Positions 31,241-40,014 of a stretch of DNA of 46,910 nt are shown piece by piece. Position 1 is the stretch's first letter. Every line of letters starts with the position of its first letter. Both the position numbers and the translations under genes were made by a program. Source of the DNA: Zetaproteobacteria bacterium CG06_land_8_20_14_3_00_59_53. Lineage in GTDB: Bacteria > Pseudomonadota > Zetaproteobacteria > Mariprofundales > Mariprofundaceae. The notes beneath the pieces are model-generated. The model did not search any database. It was not told where the DNA came from and worked only from the letters and a program-made list of their open reading frames with translations. Location of the stretch: positions 1-46,910 of the forward strand of contig PEWE01000027.1 of NCBI GenBank assembly GCA_002779605.1. The letters run 5' to 3'.

Positions 31241-33892
31241 ATGAACCAACGCTCCCGTCTGCTCTTGCTGCTGATCTACGGCGGTACGGGAGTCACTGCG
31301 CTGGCTTACGAGATTCTCTGGACGCGCATGCTTTCGCTGCTCTTCGGTATCAGTATTTTCGGAGTGGTACTTACGGTGACCGCTTTTATGGCTGGCCTTG
31401 GCGCAGGGAGTATATTCGGTGCGCGCCGTGCCCAAATATTCAGCGCTTCACGGTCGCTGGCTTTACTGGCCATCCTTGAGGGTGGCATTGCACTGTATGC
31501 CCTGTTGCTCCCCCTGATCATGCCCCGGCTGGATGGCCTGCTTCTGGGAATCGGAGGCGCGCTTTCCATCGGCATGTGGCAGGGCCTGCAGGGTGCGATG
31601 CTGCTACTGCTGCTGTTTCCTGCGGCGATGGCCATGGGCTTTGCATTTCCGCTTGCGCTGCGCTGTGCCCGATCGCTCGGGCTTACGCTGGGCGGCATGT
31701 ACGGTATCAATGCGCTGGGTGGAGCGCTCGGCGCTGTTCTTCCGCTGCTTTTACTTCCTTCTTTTGGTTGGCGTGCTTCACTGATTGGCGTGGCGGTATT
31801 CGGCCTGTTGCTGGCGGGGCTGGCATGGATGCTTTCCAGGCAGCTTGCAGGGTGCGATGTCGGACACACGTCCGGGTCTGCACCTTCTGCAGGTCATCGG
31901 CCGGCGTTTGTCGACCTGCTGGCCTATGCCGGTATCGGGGCGGCGGCACTGATTCTGGAAATCGTGTGGAGCCGGGTTTTCGGCATGGTGTTGTTGCGCA
32001 CCGAATATGTGCTGGCGGTTCTGCTGTTGGTGTATCTGGCAGGTATCGGTCTGGGCAGTGTGCTAGCTCGTCGTTGCGAGCCCGGACGATTACGGTTCTG
32101 GCTGAGTATATTGCCGTCTGCTACCGCTCTGCTGGCCATTGCGGGACAGTATGCACTACCCGCCGTCAGTCAGTGGGCCAATAGCAGTGAATATACCTCG
32201 CTGTTGCAGGGCCTGATCCTGCAGGGCGGCGCTGTGCTATTGCTGACACTGCCGGTGACCCTGGCATTCGGTGCGTGGCTGCCGCTTCTGGCGCGACGTT
32301 TTTCCGCATCGGGTTCTGATCGTTCGAATGCCGAGGGTGGCTGGTGGTACGGGGCGAATAGCATGGGTGCCGCACTCGGTGCTTTGCTGGCCGGGTTTGT
32401 GTTGCTTCCGTCTATCGGTGCTACATCCACGCTCGGTGTCGGTGCCATGCTTCTGCTGTTGTGCGGCATGCGCTGGGTAGAGGATAAGCGGTTCTGGTTT
32501 GTCCTGCCGGTTGCCTTGTTGCTGTTCTGGCCGGTGCATCGTCTGCCACCTGTTTCCAGCCTGCTTCCATCGCTGGCGGATGTGCATGACATGTCGGTTT
32601 ACGAAGATGCCGTCGCGCTGACGCATGTCGTCGAGCAACCTTCCGGCCAGCGCCTGCTGCTTTCAGATCTGCAGCGCATGGATGCCTCCAGCGATCCCAC
32701 CGCCGTGACCGTGCAGAAGAATCAGGCGCGATTGCCGCTGCTGCTGCATCCGGATGCACACTCCATCCTGTTTCTCGGTCTCGGCACAGGGATCACCGCG
32801 TCGGGGTCGCTCCCCTTTGCCGGCCTGCAGCGAACAGCCGTGGAGTTGTCCGCCGGCGCGATCAGTGCAGCACAGACCGCCTTTGACGCGGTGAATGGCG
32901 GTGTGGTGCCGGATATGCGGGTGCTACGTGACGACGCCCGGCGTTTTCTGCGTGCGGATACAGCGCATTACGATGTGATTGTCGGCGATCTTTTTCATCC
33001 GGACATGGTTGGCAGGGCCAATCTGCTATCTGTTCAGCAATTCACCCGCGCCAGGGAGCGGTTGGCCGCGCATGGTGTGTTTGTGCAGTGGATCGCGCTC
33101 AATCAATTCGATGTGCCGATGCTCAAAGTGGTGTTGAATACATTCCGCACTGCTTTTGCTACCGGGCAGGGAAGGGCGATACTGTTTGTCGACGGGTATC
33201 GTGTTGCTCTGGTTGGCCTCAAGGATGCCGGTATCGAGAGCGACAGGCTTGTCGAGCGCTGGCGGAATATGCCGGCAGATGCGGCCTCCGAGGCGTCGGG
33301 AGGCGAGGGTATCTGGACCTGGCTGGGACGTTACTGGGGAGAGATTCCGCGTTTCGCCCCGAATGTGCCCGTGCAGGACGAATGGGCGCCGGTCATTGAG
33401 TATGCCCTGCCGCGTGTGCGCTACGCAGGTAGTGTCGATCCCGTAGCGATGTGGCACTGGTTGCTGTCGTGGCGGGAAACAGCCGATCAGGCCGGAAGCG
33501 CATTGCAGGTCCGGTCTGGTGATTTCACCGACTTCAAGCGGGCCTGGGTGGCAAGTGCATTGGATGTGCGTCTGTGGCTGGCGGAGTTGGATGGTGATGA
33601 TCGCAAGGCTGTTGAGTGGGCGCAGCTGGCACATCGTGGTAATGCGAAAGACCGCTGGCCTGCCTTTGCACTGGCCGACCGGATGTTCGACAGCCTGCAG
33701 GCAGGCAGTCCGCAGGGTCTGGATCGTGAACAGGCATTACGCCGCATCGTGGAGCTCAGGCCGGATCATGAAGGTGCATTGCGCGCATTGATGCGGCTGG
33801 CGCAGGATTCCGGTGATGCGACTCAGGCCGAGGCATGGCGCGCGCGTCTTGCCGCCGTCAGTCCTCTGGCTTTTGATGTGCGCCAAAGATAG
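31241..33892 (+). CDS. Fused membrane/spermidine-synthase-like protein with C-terminal TPR-like region
   Basis: An 883-residue protein. Residues 1-460 form about 12-14 helices of the MFS-like module seen in membrane-bound SpeE homologues (opening LLIYGGTGVTALAYEILWTRML). Residues about 500-690 are an aminopropyltransferase-like Rossmann domain (LFLGLGTGITASG, VELSAGAISAA, VIVGDLFHPDMVGRANLLS). The last 120 residues look like TPR helices. Free-standing spermidine synthesis is doubtful: members of this family are often found near cytochromes with unknown substrates. Part of the oxidase-associated operon. Confidence 0.82.
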   Translation: MNQRSRLLLLLIYGGTGVTALAYEILWTRMLSLLFGISIFGVVLTVTAFMAGLGAGSIFGARRAQIFSASRSLALLAILEGGIALYALLLPLIMPRLDGLLLGIGGALSIGMWQGLQGAMLLLLLFPAAMAMGFAFPLALRCARSLGLTLGGMYGINALGGALGAVLPLLLLPSFGWRASLIGVAVFGLLLAGLAWMLSRQLAGCDVGHTSGSAPSAGHRPAFVDLLAYAGIGAAALILEIVWSRVFGMVLLRTEYVLAVLLLVYLAGIGLGSVLARRCEPGRLRFWLSILPSATALLAIAGQYALPAVSQWANSSEYTSLLQGLILQGGAVLLLTLPVTLAFGAWLPLLARRFSASGSDRSNAEGGWWYGANSMGAALGALLAGFVLLPSIGATSTLGVGAMLLLLCGMRWVEDKRFWFVLPVALLLFWPVHRLPPVSSLLPSLADVHDMSVYEDAVALTHVVEQPSGQRLLLSDLQRMDASSDPTAVTVQKNQARLPLLLHPDAHSILFLGLGTGITASGSLPFAGLQRTAVELSAGAISAAQTAFDAVNGGVVPDMRVLRDDARRFLRADTAHYDVIVGDLFHPDMVGRANLLSVQQFTRARERLAAHGVFVQWIALNQFDVPMLKVVLNTFRTAFATGQGRAILFVDGYRVALVGLKDAGIESDRLVERWRNMPADAASEASGGEGIWTWLGRYWGEIPRFAPNVPVQDEWAPVIEYALPRVRYAGSVDPVAMWHWLLSWRETADQAGSALQVRSGDFTDFKRAWVASALDVRLWLAELDGDDRKAVEWAQLAHRGNAKDRWPAFALADRMFDSLQAGSPQGLDREQALRRIVELRPDHEGALRALMRLAQDSGDATQAEAWRARLAAVSPLAFDVRQR

Positions 33893-33914
33893 CATTTAAG
33901 AAATGGAGTCGCAG

Positions 33915-35240
33915 ATGTCCGCCAACGAAATTCTCAGCAAAATTTCGGTGATTGAAGAGCATGTCCCGGGCGCGAAGACGCTGGGGCCGATGCGCCGTTA
34001 TGCACAGATCACCACGCTCGTGCTGTTGGTGCTGATCCCTGCCAGCGGCCTGTTCCGCATCGATGTACCTGCCGGTGGCGTGCTGATGTGGGATCGCTTG
34101 GTCTGGTTCTCCGATATTTTCATCATCATGGGGTTCTGGATCTTTATCGCCAGCCTGCTGGTGATGATGTACTCACTGGTGGGGTCGGTGTTCTGCGGCT
34201 GGATGTGCCCGCAGAATACGGTTTCGGAGTGGGCCAACACGCTGACCGACCGGCTGCTCGGCAGGCGTGCGAAGATGATGGATATGACCGGAAGCCGCAT
34301 GCAGGTCGCGGTGCGCCGCAAATCCTTGCTGAATTACGTTATTCTCGGTTCGCTGCTGTTTGGGGCATCGCTGGTGTATGCATTGATCCCGATGTTCTAT
34401 TTTTACTCGCCGCAGGCCATATGGTCGTTTGTTTCCTTCCAGTACGATCCTGAACTGGCAGGCGCTCTGCACTGGATCTACATGGTCTGTGTGTTCGTCA
34501 TGCTGATCAATATCGTCGCCATCCGTCATCTGATGTGCAAATACATGTGTATTTACCGTGTCTGGCAGCATTCCTTCAAAACCCGCGATACGCTGCATGT
34601 ATCCTATGATGCCACCCGTGCAGATCACTGTACCAACTGCCGCTACTGCGTTGATTCCTGCTTCCTCGATATCGATCCGCGCCAGCCGGAGGTGTTCGAC
34701 AGCTGCGTGAATTGCGGAGCATGCGTGGTGGCATGCGATGCATTACACAGCAAGAGTAAAAAGCTCGAGGGGCCGGGTCTGCTCCGGCTCAGTTTCGGCG
34801 ATGAGTGGAAGGGGAAATACCGCGGCGCGCTTGGCTCATTTTTCAATCGCGCGCGTACCGCGACATTGGCTACCGTGATCGGCGCGGCCATGCTGGTTTT
34901 CGGGCTTGTCACCTATGAACCGGCATCGTTTTCGGTGTATCGCGGCGAGTCGCAGCAGGGTTCACAGCTGATTGATTACCGCATCAACCTGGCCTACAAG
35001 GTGAACCATCCCGAGCAGATGCATATTCGAGTCGAAGGGCTGGATAGCAGTCAATACACGCTTGAAAAAGATGTGGTGCAGTTCGAGCACGCAGGACGGC
35101 AGGATGTGGTGCTGCACATTCGCGATGGGTTGCCTGAAGGGTTGTATCGCTTCCGGGTGGTCGTGACGGCGGATAACGGCTGGTCGCGGGTTTTCAGCGT
35201 AGTACATTTCGCCACTCCACAGCATCAGTCAACATCCTGA
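33915..35240 (+). CDS. ccoG: CcoG/RdxA-type oxidase accessory ferredoxin
   Basis: A 441-residue membrane protein with FixG landmarks: FCGWMCPQNTVSEWANT, two 4Fe-4S cluster motifs (CTNCRYCVDSC and CVNCGACVVAC) and a C-terminal Ig-like periplasmic domain (from about 330). CcoG is thought to reduce Cu(II) for delivery to CcoN. The ATG at 33915 is preferred (GGAG six bases upstream); an ATG 12 bases earlier is possible. Confidence 0.93.
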   Translation: MSANEILSKISVIEEHVPGAKTLGPMRRYAQITTLVLLVLIPASGLFRIDVPAGGVLMWDRLVWFSDIFIIMGFWIFIASLLVMMYSLVGSVFCGWMCPQNTVSEWANTLTDRLLGRRAKMMDMTGSRMQVAVRRKSLLNYVILGSLLFGASLVYALIPMFYFYSPQAIWSFVSFQYDPELAGALHWIYMVCVFVMLINIVAIRHLMCKYMCIYRVWQHSFKTRDTLHVSYDATRADHCTNCRYCVDSCFLDIDPRQPEVFDSCVNCGACVVACDALHSKSKKLEGPGLLRLSFGDEWKGKYRGALGSFFNRARTATLATVIGAAMLVFGLVTYEPASFSVYRGESQQGSQLIDYRINLAYKVNHPEQMHIRVEGLDSSQYTLEKDVVQFEHAGRQDVVLHIRDGLPEGLYRFRVVVTADNGWSRVFSVVHFATPQHQSTS

Positions 35241-35266
35241 ACTGCAACCGACAGGAGGCATGAAGT

Positions 35267-35698
35267 ATGAATGATAAGTCCACGAACGAGATTCCGGCAG
35301 GCGCTCCAAGGCCTTCATCTCCGGTGACCAAGGAATGGGGCAAGATACCTGAGGACCACTTCGGTTATGCCTCCGATGAGGACCGCAAGAACAAGCGCGG
35401 CCTTGAGGACTGGGAACTGGTCGAGAACATTCCGGATTCGCAGCGTCATGTGCCGACGTGGTTTATCGGCATCATCATCGTGGTGCTTCTGGTTGCCTTC
35501 GGACTCACCCTGCCTTTCTGGGGGGATCGTCCGGATGCTCCGCGCGCTTGGTTCACCTGGGGACATGTGGCTGCGGCTGTTTATGCCATGATCGCGGCCG
35601 GATTTATCTATTTCATGACTACCCTGTATGGCTCCAGGCATGCGGGTCGCCTTGATAGCGATACGCATGAAGACGACGATATCGATATGCCCAAATGA
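35267..35698 (+). CDS. Two-TM protein with charged N-terminal domain, unknown
   Basis: A 143-residue protein with a polar N-terminus of about 60 residues, then two helices (about 67-85 and 100-121). AGGAGG lies upstream. It may be a peripheral oxidase subunit by context. No family recognised. Confidence 0.68.
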   Translation: MNDKSTNEIPAGAPRPSSPVTKEWGKIPEDHFGYASDEDRKNKRGLEDWELVENIPDSQRHVPTWFIGIIIVVLLVAFGLTLPFWGDRPDAPRAWFTWGHVAAAVYAMIAAGFIYFMTTLYGSRHAGRLDSDTHEDDDIDMPK

Positions 35699-35997
35699 GG
35701 GGCGCGGCCTTCTTTTTTGTCGGGGTGGCCGCATTGGAGCTGGCCGCCTGCGATGCTTCTTCCAACAGGACGCATACGGACTATCCGGATGAACAAAGCG
35801 AGGCGTTTAATGTCTATGCGCGGAATTGTTCAGAGTGCCATGCGCCGCCGTTGCCGAGTGCCCATCCGGCTGAAGAGTGGCCGAATGTGATTGCACGCAT
35901 GCAGCAGCATCTTGTGCATCGCAGCATGGCGCCGATTGCGGTCGCGGATATTCTGGTGTTACGCGAGTATCTTGAGACCCATGCGGCAGGTAAGTAG
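35695..35997 (+). CDS. Small monoheme cytochrome c lipoprotein
   Basis: A 100-residue protein with lipobox LAAC (about 16-19) and one heme site CSECH (45-49), then a helix WPNVIARMQQHL with likely Met ligand. It overlaps the preceding gene by ATGA. It is periplasmic, membrane-tethered, and probably an electron shuttle. Confidence 0.82.
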   Translation: MRGAAFFFVGVAALELAACDASSNRTHTDYPDEQSEAFNVYARNCSECHAPPLPSAHPAEEWPNVIARMQQHLVHRSMAPIAVADILVLREYLETHAAGK

Positions 35998-36001
35998 GAC
36001 T

Positions 36002-36388
36002 GTGCGCAAATTAATTTTCATCTCCTGTCTTGCCCTGCTGGCAGCCTGTTCACCGGATGTGCCCGAGTGGACCGCGCCTGCGCAGCAGTGGCGTGATTTG
36101 TCCATCCGTATCGAGACTCGGCCGACGGTGCTGAAGCCCGGCATGAACGAGTTTCTGGTGATCGCAAACAAGCAACAGCGGAGTTTCTCATCGGACTTGA
36201 TGGTTGATGTGCGTACCGAGAACTCGAGCTGGAAGCAGGCCATGCCGGACGGTGCACTCGGAGTTTTCCGTCGCGCCTTGCCGGTCAAGGATGTGCAAAG
36301 GGATCATCTGTATGTGCGTCTGGTGCGTCAGGGCGAACAACACGAGATGATGTTTGATCTGGCCCCCAAGGCAAGCGGAACCCGATGA
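36002..36388 (+). CDS. FixH/YtkA-like lipoprotein
   Basis: A GTG start at 36002 gives 128 residues with a lipobox (LLAAC, about 14-18) and an all-beta domain (IRIETRPTVLKPGMNEFLVIANK...). This shape resembles the FixH/CcoH or YtkA domain of oxidase assembly loci. Identification is by fold impression and context. It overlaps the next cytochrome gene (ATGA). Confidence 0.6.
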   Translation: MRKLIFISCLALLAACSPDVPEWTAPAQQWRDLSIRIETRPTVLKPGMNEFLVIANKQQRSFSSDLMVDVRTENSSWKQAMPDGALGVFRRALPVKDVQRDHLYVRLVRQGEQHEMMFDLAPKASGTR

Positions 36389-36753
36389 GCATCCCCCGAT
36401 TTTTACTGGCTGCTGTGCTGTTGCCCGCTCCCTGGATGGCTTCAGCCGCAGAGGCCGGCGATGCGGATCGCGGAAGGATCATTGCCGGGGTGCGTTGCAT
36501 GCCCTGCCATCATCTGCACCTTGAATCGAAGCTGATCGGGCCGGGTTTGAAGGGCATATTCAACCGCGTGCCGCGAATCGCAGGTGTACCCTTCGAGCGC
36601 TGGGACGATGCCTCGCTGGAGGCATGGCTGAAAGCACCGCGCAGCATCAAGCCGAACACGACCATGGCGATTCCACCGATTGCCGAGCGTGACCGGACGG
36701 ATCTGATTGCCTATTTCAAACGGGATGAGAACAGCGAAGCAGCTGATCGATAG
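36385..36753 (+). CDS. Class I cytochrome c (periplasmic)
   Basis: A 122-residue protein with signal peptide (cut ASA|AE) and one heme site CMPCH (38-42), then GPGLKGIFNRVPRIAGVPFERW and the axial Met region TTMAIPPI. Typical class I fold; candidate electron donor to the oxidase. Last gene of the long operon. Confidence 0.88.
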   Translation: MSIPRFLLAAVLLPAPWMASAAEAGDADRGRIIAGVRCMPCHHLHLESKLIGPGLKGIFNRVPRIAGVPFERWDDASLEAWLKAPRSIKPNTTMAIPPIAERDRTDLIAYFKRDENSEAADR

Positions 36754-36797
36754 TTGATTTTTAGAGGGATGACAGCCGTTTGCTTGTTTCGGCCGGA

Positions 36798-37346
36798 TCA
36801 GTCTTTTTTCTGTTTATCCAGACGATGCTGCAGCTTGGCACTCTTCACCCAGTGTCTGAGCAGCAGAATCTTGATGCCGCCACGCTCTTCCTTGCATCGC
36901 GGGCAGGTCAGATAGCAGAGAAACAGCTCCTTGGGCATCTTCGCCTCATCCAGCAGGGCTGATTGCATGGTCTGCACGGCCCCTCTGATGCCTCCGCCGA
37001 TATCGCCGTGTATCAGTTTGCTGCGTACATAATAAGGGTTGGCAAGGCGGAAGGTGCGTCGCGCAGGTGAGGTATCCTCACTGAGCGGGCAGAGGATACG
37101 GCCGCGGAAGGCGGCAGACTGTGTGAGCACAAAGCCCGGCCAGCGTTCGGTCAGGTGCAGGCGTTTGATGTCCTTGTGCTGGCGGTCCAGCGCTGCTTCA
37201 TAACCGATAGGCATATGCAGAAACATGGGGACACCCTGTTCATGCACCAGCCATGCACCGAGATCGATATCCTCTCCATCCCAGTCGGGAAACACGGAAG
37301 GGCATCCGCATTCCAGCATGCCCTGCAATTCGGGTTCAGCACTCAT
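36798..37346 (-). CDS. Unknown cysteine-containing protein coupled to a short CcoN-like gene
   Basis: A 182-residue soluble protein. Visible features are ECGCPSVFPDWDGEDIDLG at the N-terminus, LCYLTCPRCKEERGG near the C-terminus (CxxxxCxxC, possible metal site) and a basic tail. Its start overlaps the CcoN/NorB-like stop (ATGA). It may be a metal-binding partner of that membrane protein. No family recognised. Confidence 0.65.
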   Translation of the reverse strand: MSAEPELQGMLECGCPSVFPDWDGEDIDLGAWLVHEQGVPMFLHMPIGYEAALDRQHKDIKRLHLTERWPGFVLTQSAAFRGRILCPLSEDTSPARRTFRLANPYYVRSKLIHGDIGGGIRGAVQTMQSALLDEAKMPKELFLCYLTCPRCKEERGGIKILLLRHWVKSAKLQHRLDKQKKD

Positions 37347-37882
37347 CTGGACGGGGTTTTATATATGTCCTTCAGGGTAAGCATGACATTGGCCAGATAA
37401 ACCCAGAAGCCCACGGCGAGAATGGTGGCGGTTACCGAGATCACCGGACCGTAGAAACGGTGCACCGCAGGTACCTGTGACGGGTCAGTCAGCCACAGAT
37501 TGCCTTCGATGAATCCGAAAATAAGCAGTGCAGTGTAGAAGCAGCTGACACCGATCGCCGTCCACCAGAAGGAGTGCTCGGCCATGCGATGCGAATGGAT
37601 ATGCTTACCGGTGATCTTTGGCAGCATGTAATAGGTGACAGCCATGCCCAGGATGGTGACGCCGCCGACCAGATTGATATGGGCATGCGCCAGTGGATCG
37701 ATCATGTGGCCGGGGCCGCCATAGGGGCTGCCGATAGAGTCCAGCCATGCGCGAACGGACGGAATCACCTGTAAAAGACCGTGCACAGTACCGATGAAAA
37801 ACGAGACGACCGACATGATCAGAAATTTGACCAGATAAAGGTGTTCGTTGCGTGAATTGACGGGGTAGGCGTGTGTTGACAT
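37343..37882 (-). CDS. Five-helix CcoN/NorB-like membrane protein
   Basis: A 179-residue protein with four or five helices. The segment PLAHAHINLVGGVTILGMAVTYYMLPKITGK (63-93) matches the NorB/CcoN helix that carries a heme b ligand; HSHRMAEHSFWW (96-107) resembles the CcoN SHRVGHLHFW segment. It lacks the second half of a catalytic subunit. A stand-alone b-heme or accessory protein is likely. The start at 37882 is preceded by an 11-base element shared with the divergent gene. Confidence 0.75.
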   Translation of the reverse strand: MSTHAYPVNSRNEHLYLVKFLIMSVVSFFIGTVHGLLQVIPSVRAWLDSIGSPYGGPGHMIDPLAHAHINLVGGVTILGMAVTYYMLPKITGKHIHSHRMAEHSFWWTAIGVSCFYTALLIFGFIEGNLWLTDPSQVPAVHRFYGPVISVTATILAVGFWVYLANVMLTLKDIYKTPSR

Positions 37883-37888
37883 GCGATG

Positions 37889-37975
37889 GCAGGCTAGCGG
37901 CGGGAATCCTCTGTGCAAGAATTGTTATTGCGTTCAACAGCCTGCTGCCACGCGAGGGGAATGTCGCTAGCCTGC
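37889..37975. promoter_or_regulatory. Shared 11-base element in front of two divergent genes
   Basis: CGCTAGCCTGC lies 6 bases before the minus-strand start at 37882 and again 5 bases before the plus-strand start at 37981, making an 11-bp inverted repeat 65 bases apart. Neither gene has a normal Shine-Dalgarno sequence, so the element may be a ribosome-access or regulator site. Confidence 0.6.
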
Positions 37976-37980
37976 GTGTC

Positions 37981-38364
37981 ATGAAATTATCGGTCATTCT
38001 TGTTCTGGGCAGTTTTGTCGTGATGGCACTGGCCTATTATCTTCGCAGGCAGCACCGCTGGCATGTTGCGCTGATGGGCAGCGTGATGCTGTTCGATGTC
38101 TTGTTTCCCATCTGGCTTTATCTTACGCATGACTGGAAGCGCAGGCTGATTGATGACGGGGAGTTGTTTTCATTTCTGGTCTGGACGCACCTGTTTCTGA
38201 TTCTGACGTTGTATTCGCTGTATGTTCTGCAAGGTCTTGCAGGGCGTCAGCTGCTTGCAAGAATGGATGAAGCCCGTGAATCACATCGGGTGCAAAGCAG
38301 GGGGATATTCATTATCCGTACGTTCGTGTTTCTGACCGGTGCCTTGCTGATTGCGCCCGATTAA
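37981..38364 (+). CDS. Four-helix membrane protein, unknown
   Basis: A 127-residue protein with four helices (about 4-20, 30-50, 66-88, 110-124). It contains VWTHLFLILTLYSLYVLQG and resembles small heme-copper-oxidase-associated proteins (DUF420/CtaG-like) in size and topology, but no sure family match. Divergent from the short CcoN-like gene. Confidence 0.65.
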   Translation: MKLSVILVLGSFVVMALAYYLRRQHRWHVALMGSVMLFDVLFPIWLYLTHDWKRRLIDDGELFSFLVWTHLFLILTLYSLYVLQGLAGRQLLARMDEARESHRVQSRGIFIIRTFVFLTGALLIAPD

Positions 38365-38498
38365 TGGCGTGCTAAAGTGCCGCTCTACGGGTCGGGTTCA
38401 CTCGGGACATTAACAAACGATTAATTTTGCTCTTGCCTTTTTTAATTTGGTGTGCAGAGTTCATTTTTTATTAGAGAAATCTACAGGGAGGTCAGATA

Positions 38499-38636
38499 AT
38501 GGTTGCTCATTTCTTAGAGGCTTCGGTCATGTTTCAGACTAACGATGTGCTGATTGCTTACGGTATTGTGTTTGTTGCATTGTCGATCATATGCGGCGCA
38601 ACATATTTTTCTGCCATGAAAACCAAAGTCGAATAG
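38499..38636 (+). CDS. 45-residue single-helix membrane peptide upstream of cytochrome c4
   Basis: One helix (about 18-38) with a GGGAGG ribosome site 8 bases upstream. It starts 25 bases before the next gene and is probably cotranscribed with the diheme cytochrome. No family recognised. Confidence 0.65.
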   Translation: MVAHFLEASVMFQTNDVLIAYGIVFVALSIICGATYFSAMKTKVE

Positions 38637-38660
38637 TTTCAAAATTCAGGAGGGAAGTGC

Positions 38661-39449
38661 ATGAAACGGATAATTATTACCGCGAGTTTTGTGGCAGTTG
38701 CTGCGTTGTACGCTGCGCCGTCGGCGATGAGTGCAGAGGAGACGCTGGGCAATGTGGACCGGGGCCGCGTTATTTACCAGTTCGGTAAGGGCGACGATGT
38801 TCCGGCCTGCCAGGGTTGCCATGCTCCGGATGGTCTGGGTGACGATAATGTGGGTACCCCGCGTCTGGCTTACCAGATTGATACCTATGTCTTGAAGCAG
38901 CTGGCTGATTTTGCAGCAGGCAGCCGTGTTGATGACACGATGTATCAGATGAATGACATTTCCAAGGCTTTGACCGAACAGGACATGAAGGATGTGGCTA
39001 GTTATGTTCACACCCTGAAGACCCCTTACATTGGCTCCAACCTTGATCAGCTTCGTCGTGATGGTGCTGAAGTCGGCGATCCCGAGAAGGGTATGATGAT
39101 TGTCGAGTACGGTGCAGCCGATCATGGCGTGCCTGCCTGCCAGAGCTGCCATGGCTTCAATGGTCGTTCAGCCGGCCGTATGTATCCGGCCGTTGGTGGT
39201 CAGAACTACGTTTACCTGCAGCATGAGTTGACGTCGTTCCGCAATGGCGCTGAAGCCTACGGTTCAAGCACACTGACTGCAGATCAGATGGCTTCTAAGG
39301 AAGACAACCAGCGCGTCAATGACTTCATGGGTCAGATGCGTGCAGTAGCCAAGAACCTGACGGATGAGGACATCAAGAACGTCGCTGCGTTCCTGACTCT
39401 GGCCAAGCCGACAACGCCGGGTAACCCGCGTTCGCCTAGCCGCCAGTAA
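38661..39449 (+). CDS. Diheme cytochrome c4-type protein
   Basis: A 262-residue protein with signal peptide (cut MSA|EE) and two class I cytochrome domains, heme sites CQGCH (about 50-54) and CQSCH (about 157-161). The domains repeat the same order (GKGDDVPACQGCHAPDG, EYGAADHGVPACQSCHGFNG), as in cytochrome c4. In Fe(II) oxidisers a c4-type (Cyc1-like) cytochrome passes electrons from the outer membrane to terminal oxidases; that role is inferred here. AGGAGGG ribosome site. Confidence 0.9.
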   Translation: MKRIIITASFVAVAALYAAPSAMSAEETLGNVDRGRVIYQFGKGDDVPACQGCHAPDGLGDDNVGTPRLAYQIDTYVLKQLADFAAGSRVDDTMYQMNDISKALTEQDMKDVASYVHTLKTPYIGSNLDQLRRDGAEVGDPEKGMMIVEYGAADHGVPACQSCHGFNGRSAGRMYPAVGGQNYVYLQHELTSFRNGAEAYGSSTLTADQMASKEDNQRVNDFMGQMRAVAKNLTDEDIKNVAAFLTLAKPTTPGNPRSPSRQ

Positions 39450-39471
39450 TAACTGTAAACTGTTGTATCAG

Positions 39472-39499
39472 CGAGGGGCTTCGGCCCCTCGTTTTTTTT
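39472..39499 (+). terminator. Strong terminator after cytochrome c4
   Basis: CGAGGGGC-TTCG-GCCCCTCG with eight T residues. The UUCG loop is exceptionally stable, which suits a highly expressed gene. Confidence 0.92.
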
Positions 39500-39566
39500 G
39501 TGCCCAATGGAGCGGGATAACGCTATGTTGCGGGCTTCAAATCATCGTTTGTTAGCGGAGTTGGAT

Positions 39567-39881
39567 ATGGGTGTGTGTTTGTATTGTGGACAGGAAACAG
39601 TTGACGCGAAGAAGGCATGTCAGCCATGTCGTGAAAGCCTGGCCGCGAAGATTTGGAAACGGCAGATGCGGACGTACGGCATTTTTATTGCATTGGGTAT
39701 GCTGATGCTTGTTTATGCATATTTTCAGTTTACCAGCCACCATTACAATATAGGGGATGCCCCCTTGCTGCTTAAGCTGGCCACTGTTCTGGGCGGGCTC
39801 GGGTTGATGGGCGGTCTCTTCGGTCTTGCTCTGGCAGTCTTTTTCAACATCTGGCACGGGCGCAGCGCTGCCGCCAAATAG
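39567..39881 (+). CDS. Zinc-ribbon plus two-helix membrane protein, unknown
   Basis: A 104-residue protein opening MGVCLYCGQETVDAKKACQPC, a CxxC...CxxC zinc ribbon, then two helices (about 36-55 and 72-95). The ATG at 39567 is chosen because it directly precedes the zinc ribbon and has a GGAG site; earlier in-frame starts fall in the terminator region. Function unknown. Confidence 0.7.
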   Translation: MGVCLYCGQETVDAKKACQPCRESLAAKIWKRQMRTYGIFIALGMLMLVYAYFQFTSHHYNIGDAPLLLKLATVLGGLGLMGGLFGLALAVFFNIWHGRSAAAK

Positions 39882-39927
39882 CATTCATGACGCCCGGTTA
39901 TGCCTTTATGGACATGAGGGCAGGGGT

Positions 39928-39994
39928 AGGCCGGGAGCCGGCCTCGGCGATTAGTACAGGAAGCATCATCTCATGCTGGAATAATCTTCCAGCA
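39928..39994. other. Two hairpins in a convergent intergenic region
   Basis: AGGCCGG-GAG-CCGGCCT (39928-39944) and TGCTGGAA-TAATC-TTCCAGCA (39974-39994) lie between convergent genes. They lack T tracts, so they may be weak or Rho-assisted terminators. Confidence 0.45.
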
Positions 39995-40014
39995 CCTACG
40001 AACCGGTTTGATGG

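Noticed and set aside
39895-40010. Possible tRNA or small RNA gene in the convergent gap
   Set aside because: Two hairpins are present, but no cloverleaf, anticodon arm or promoter is visible.
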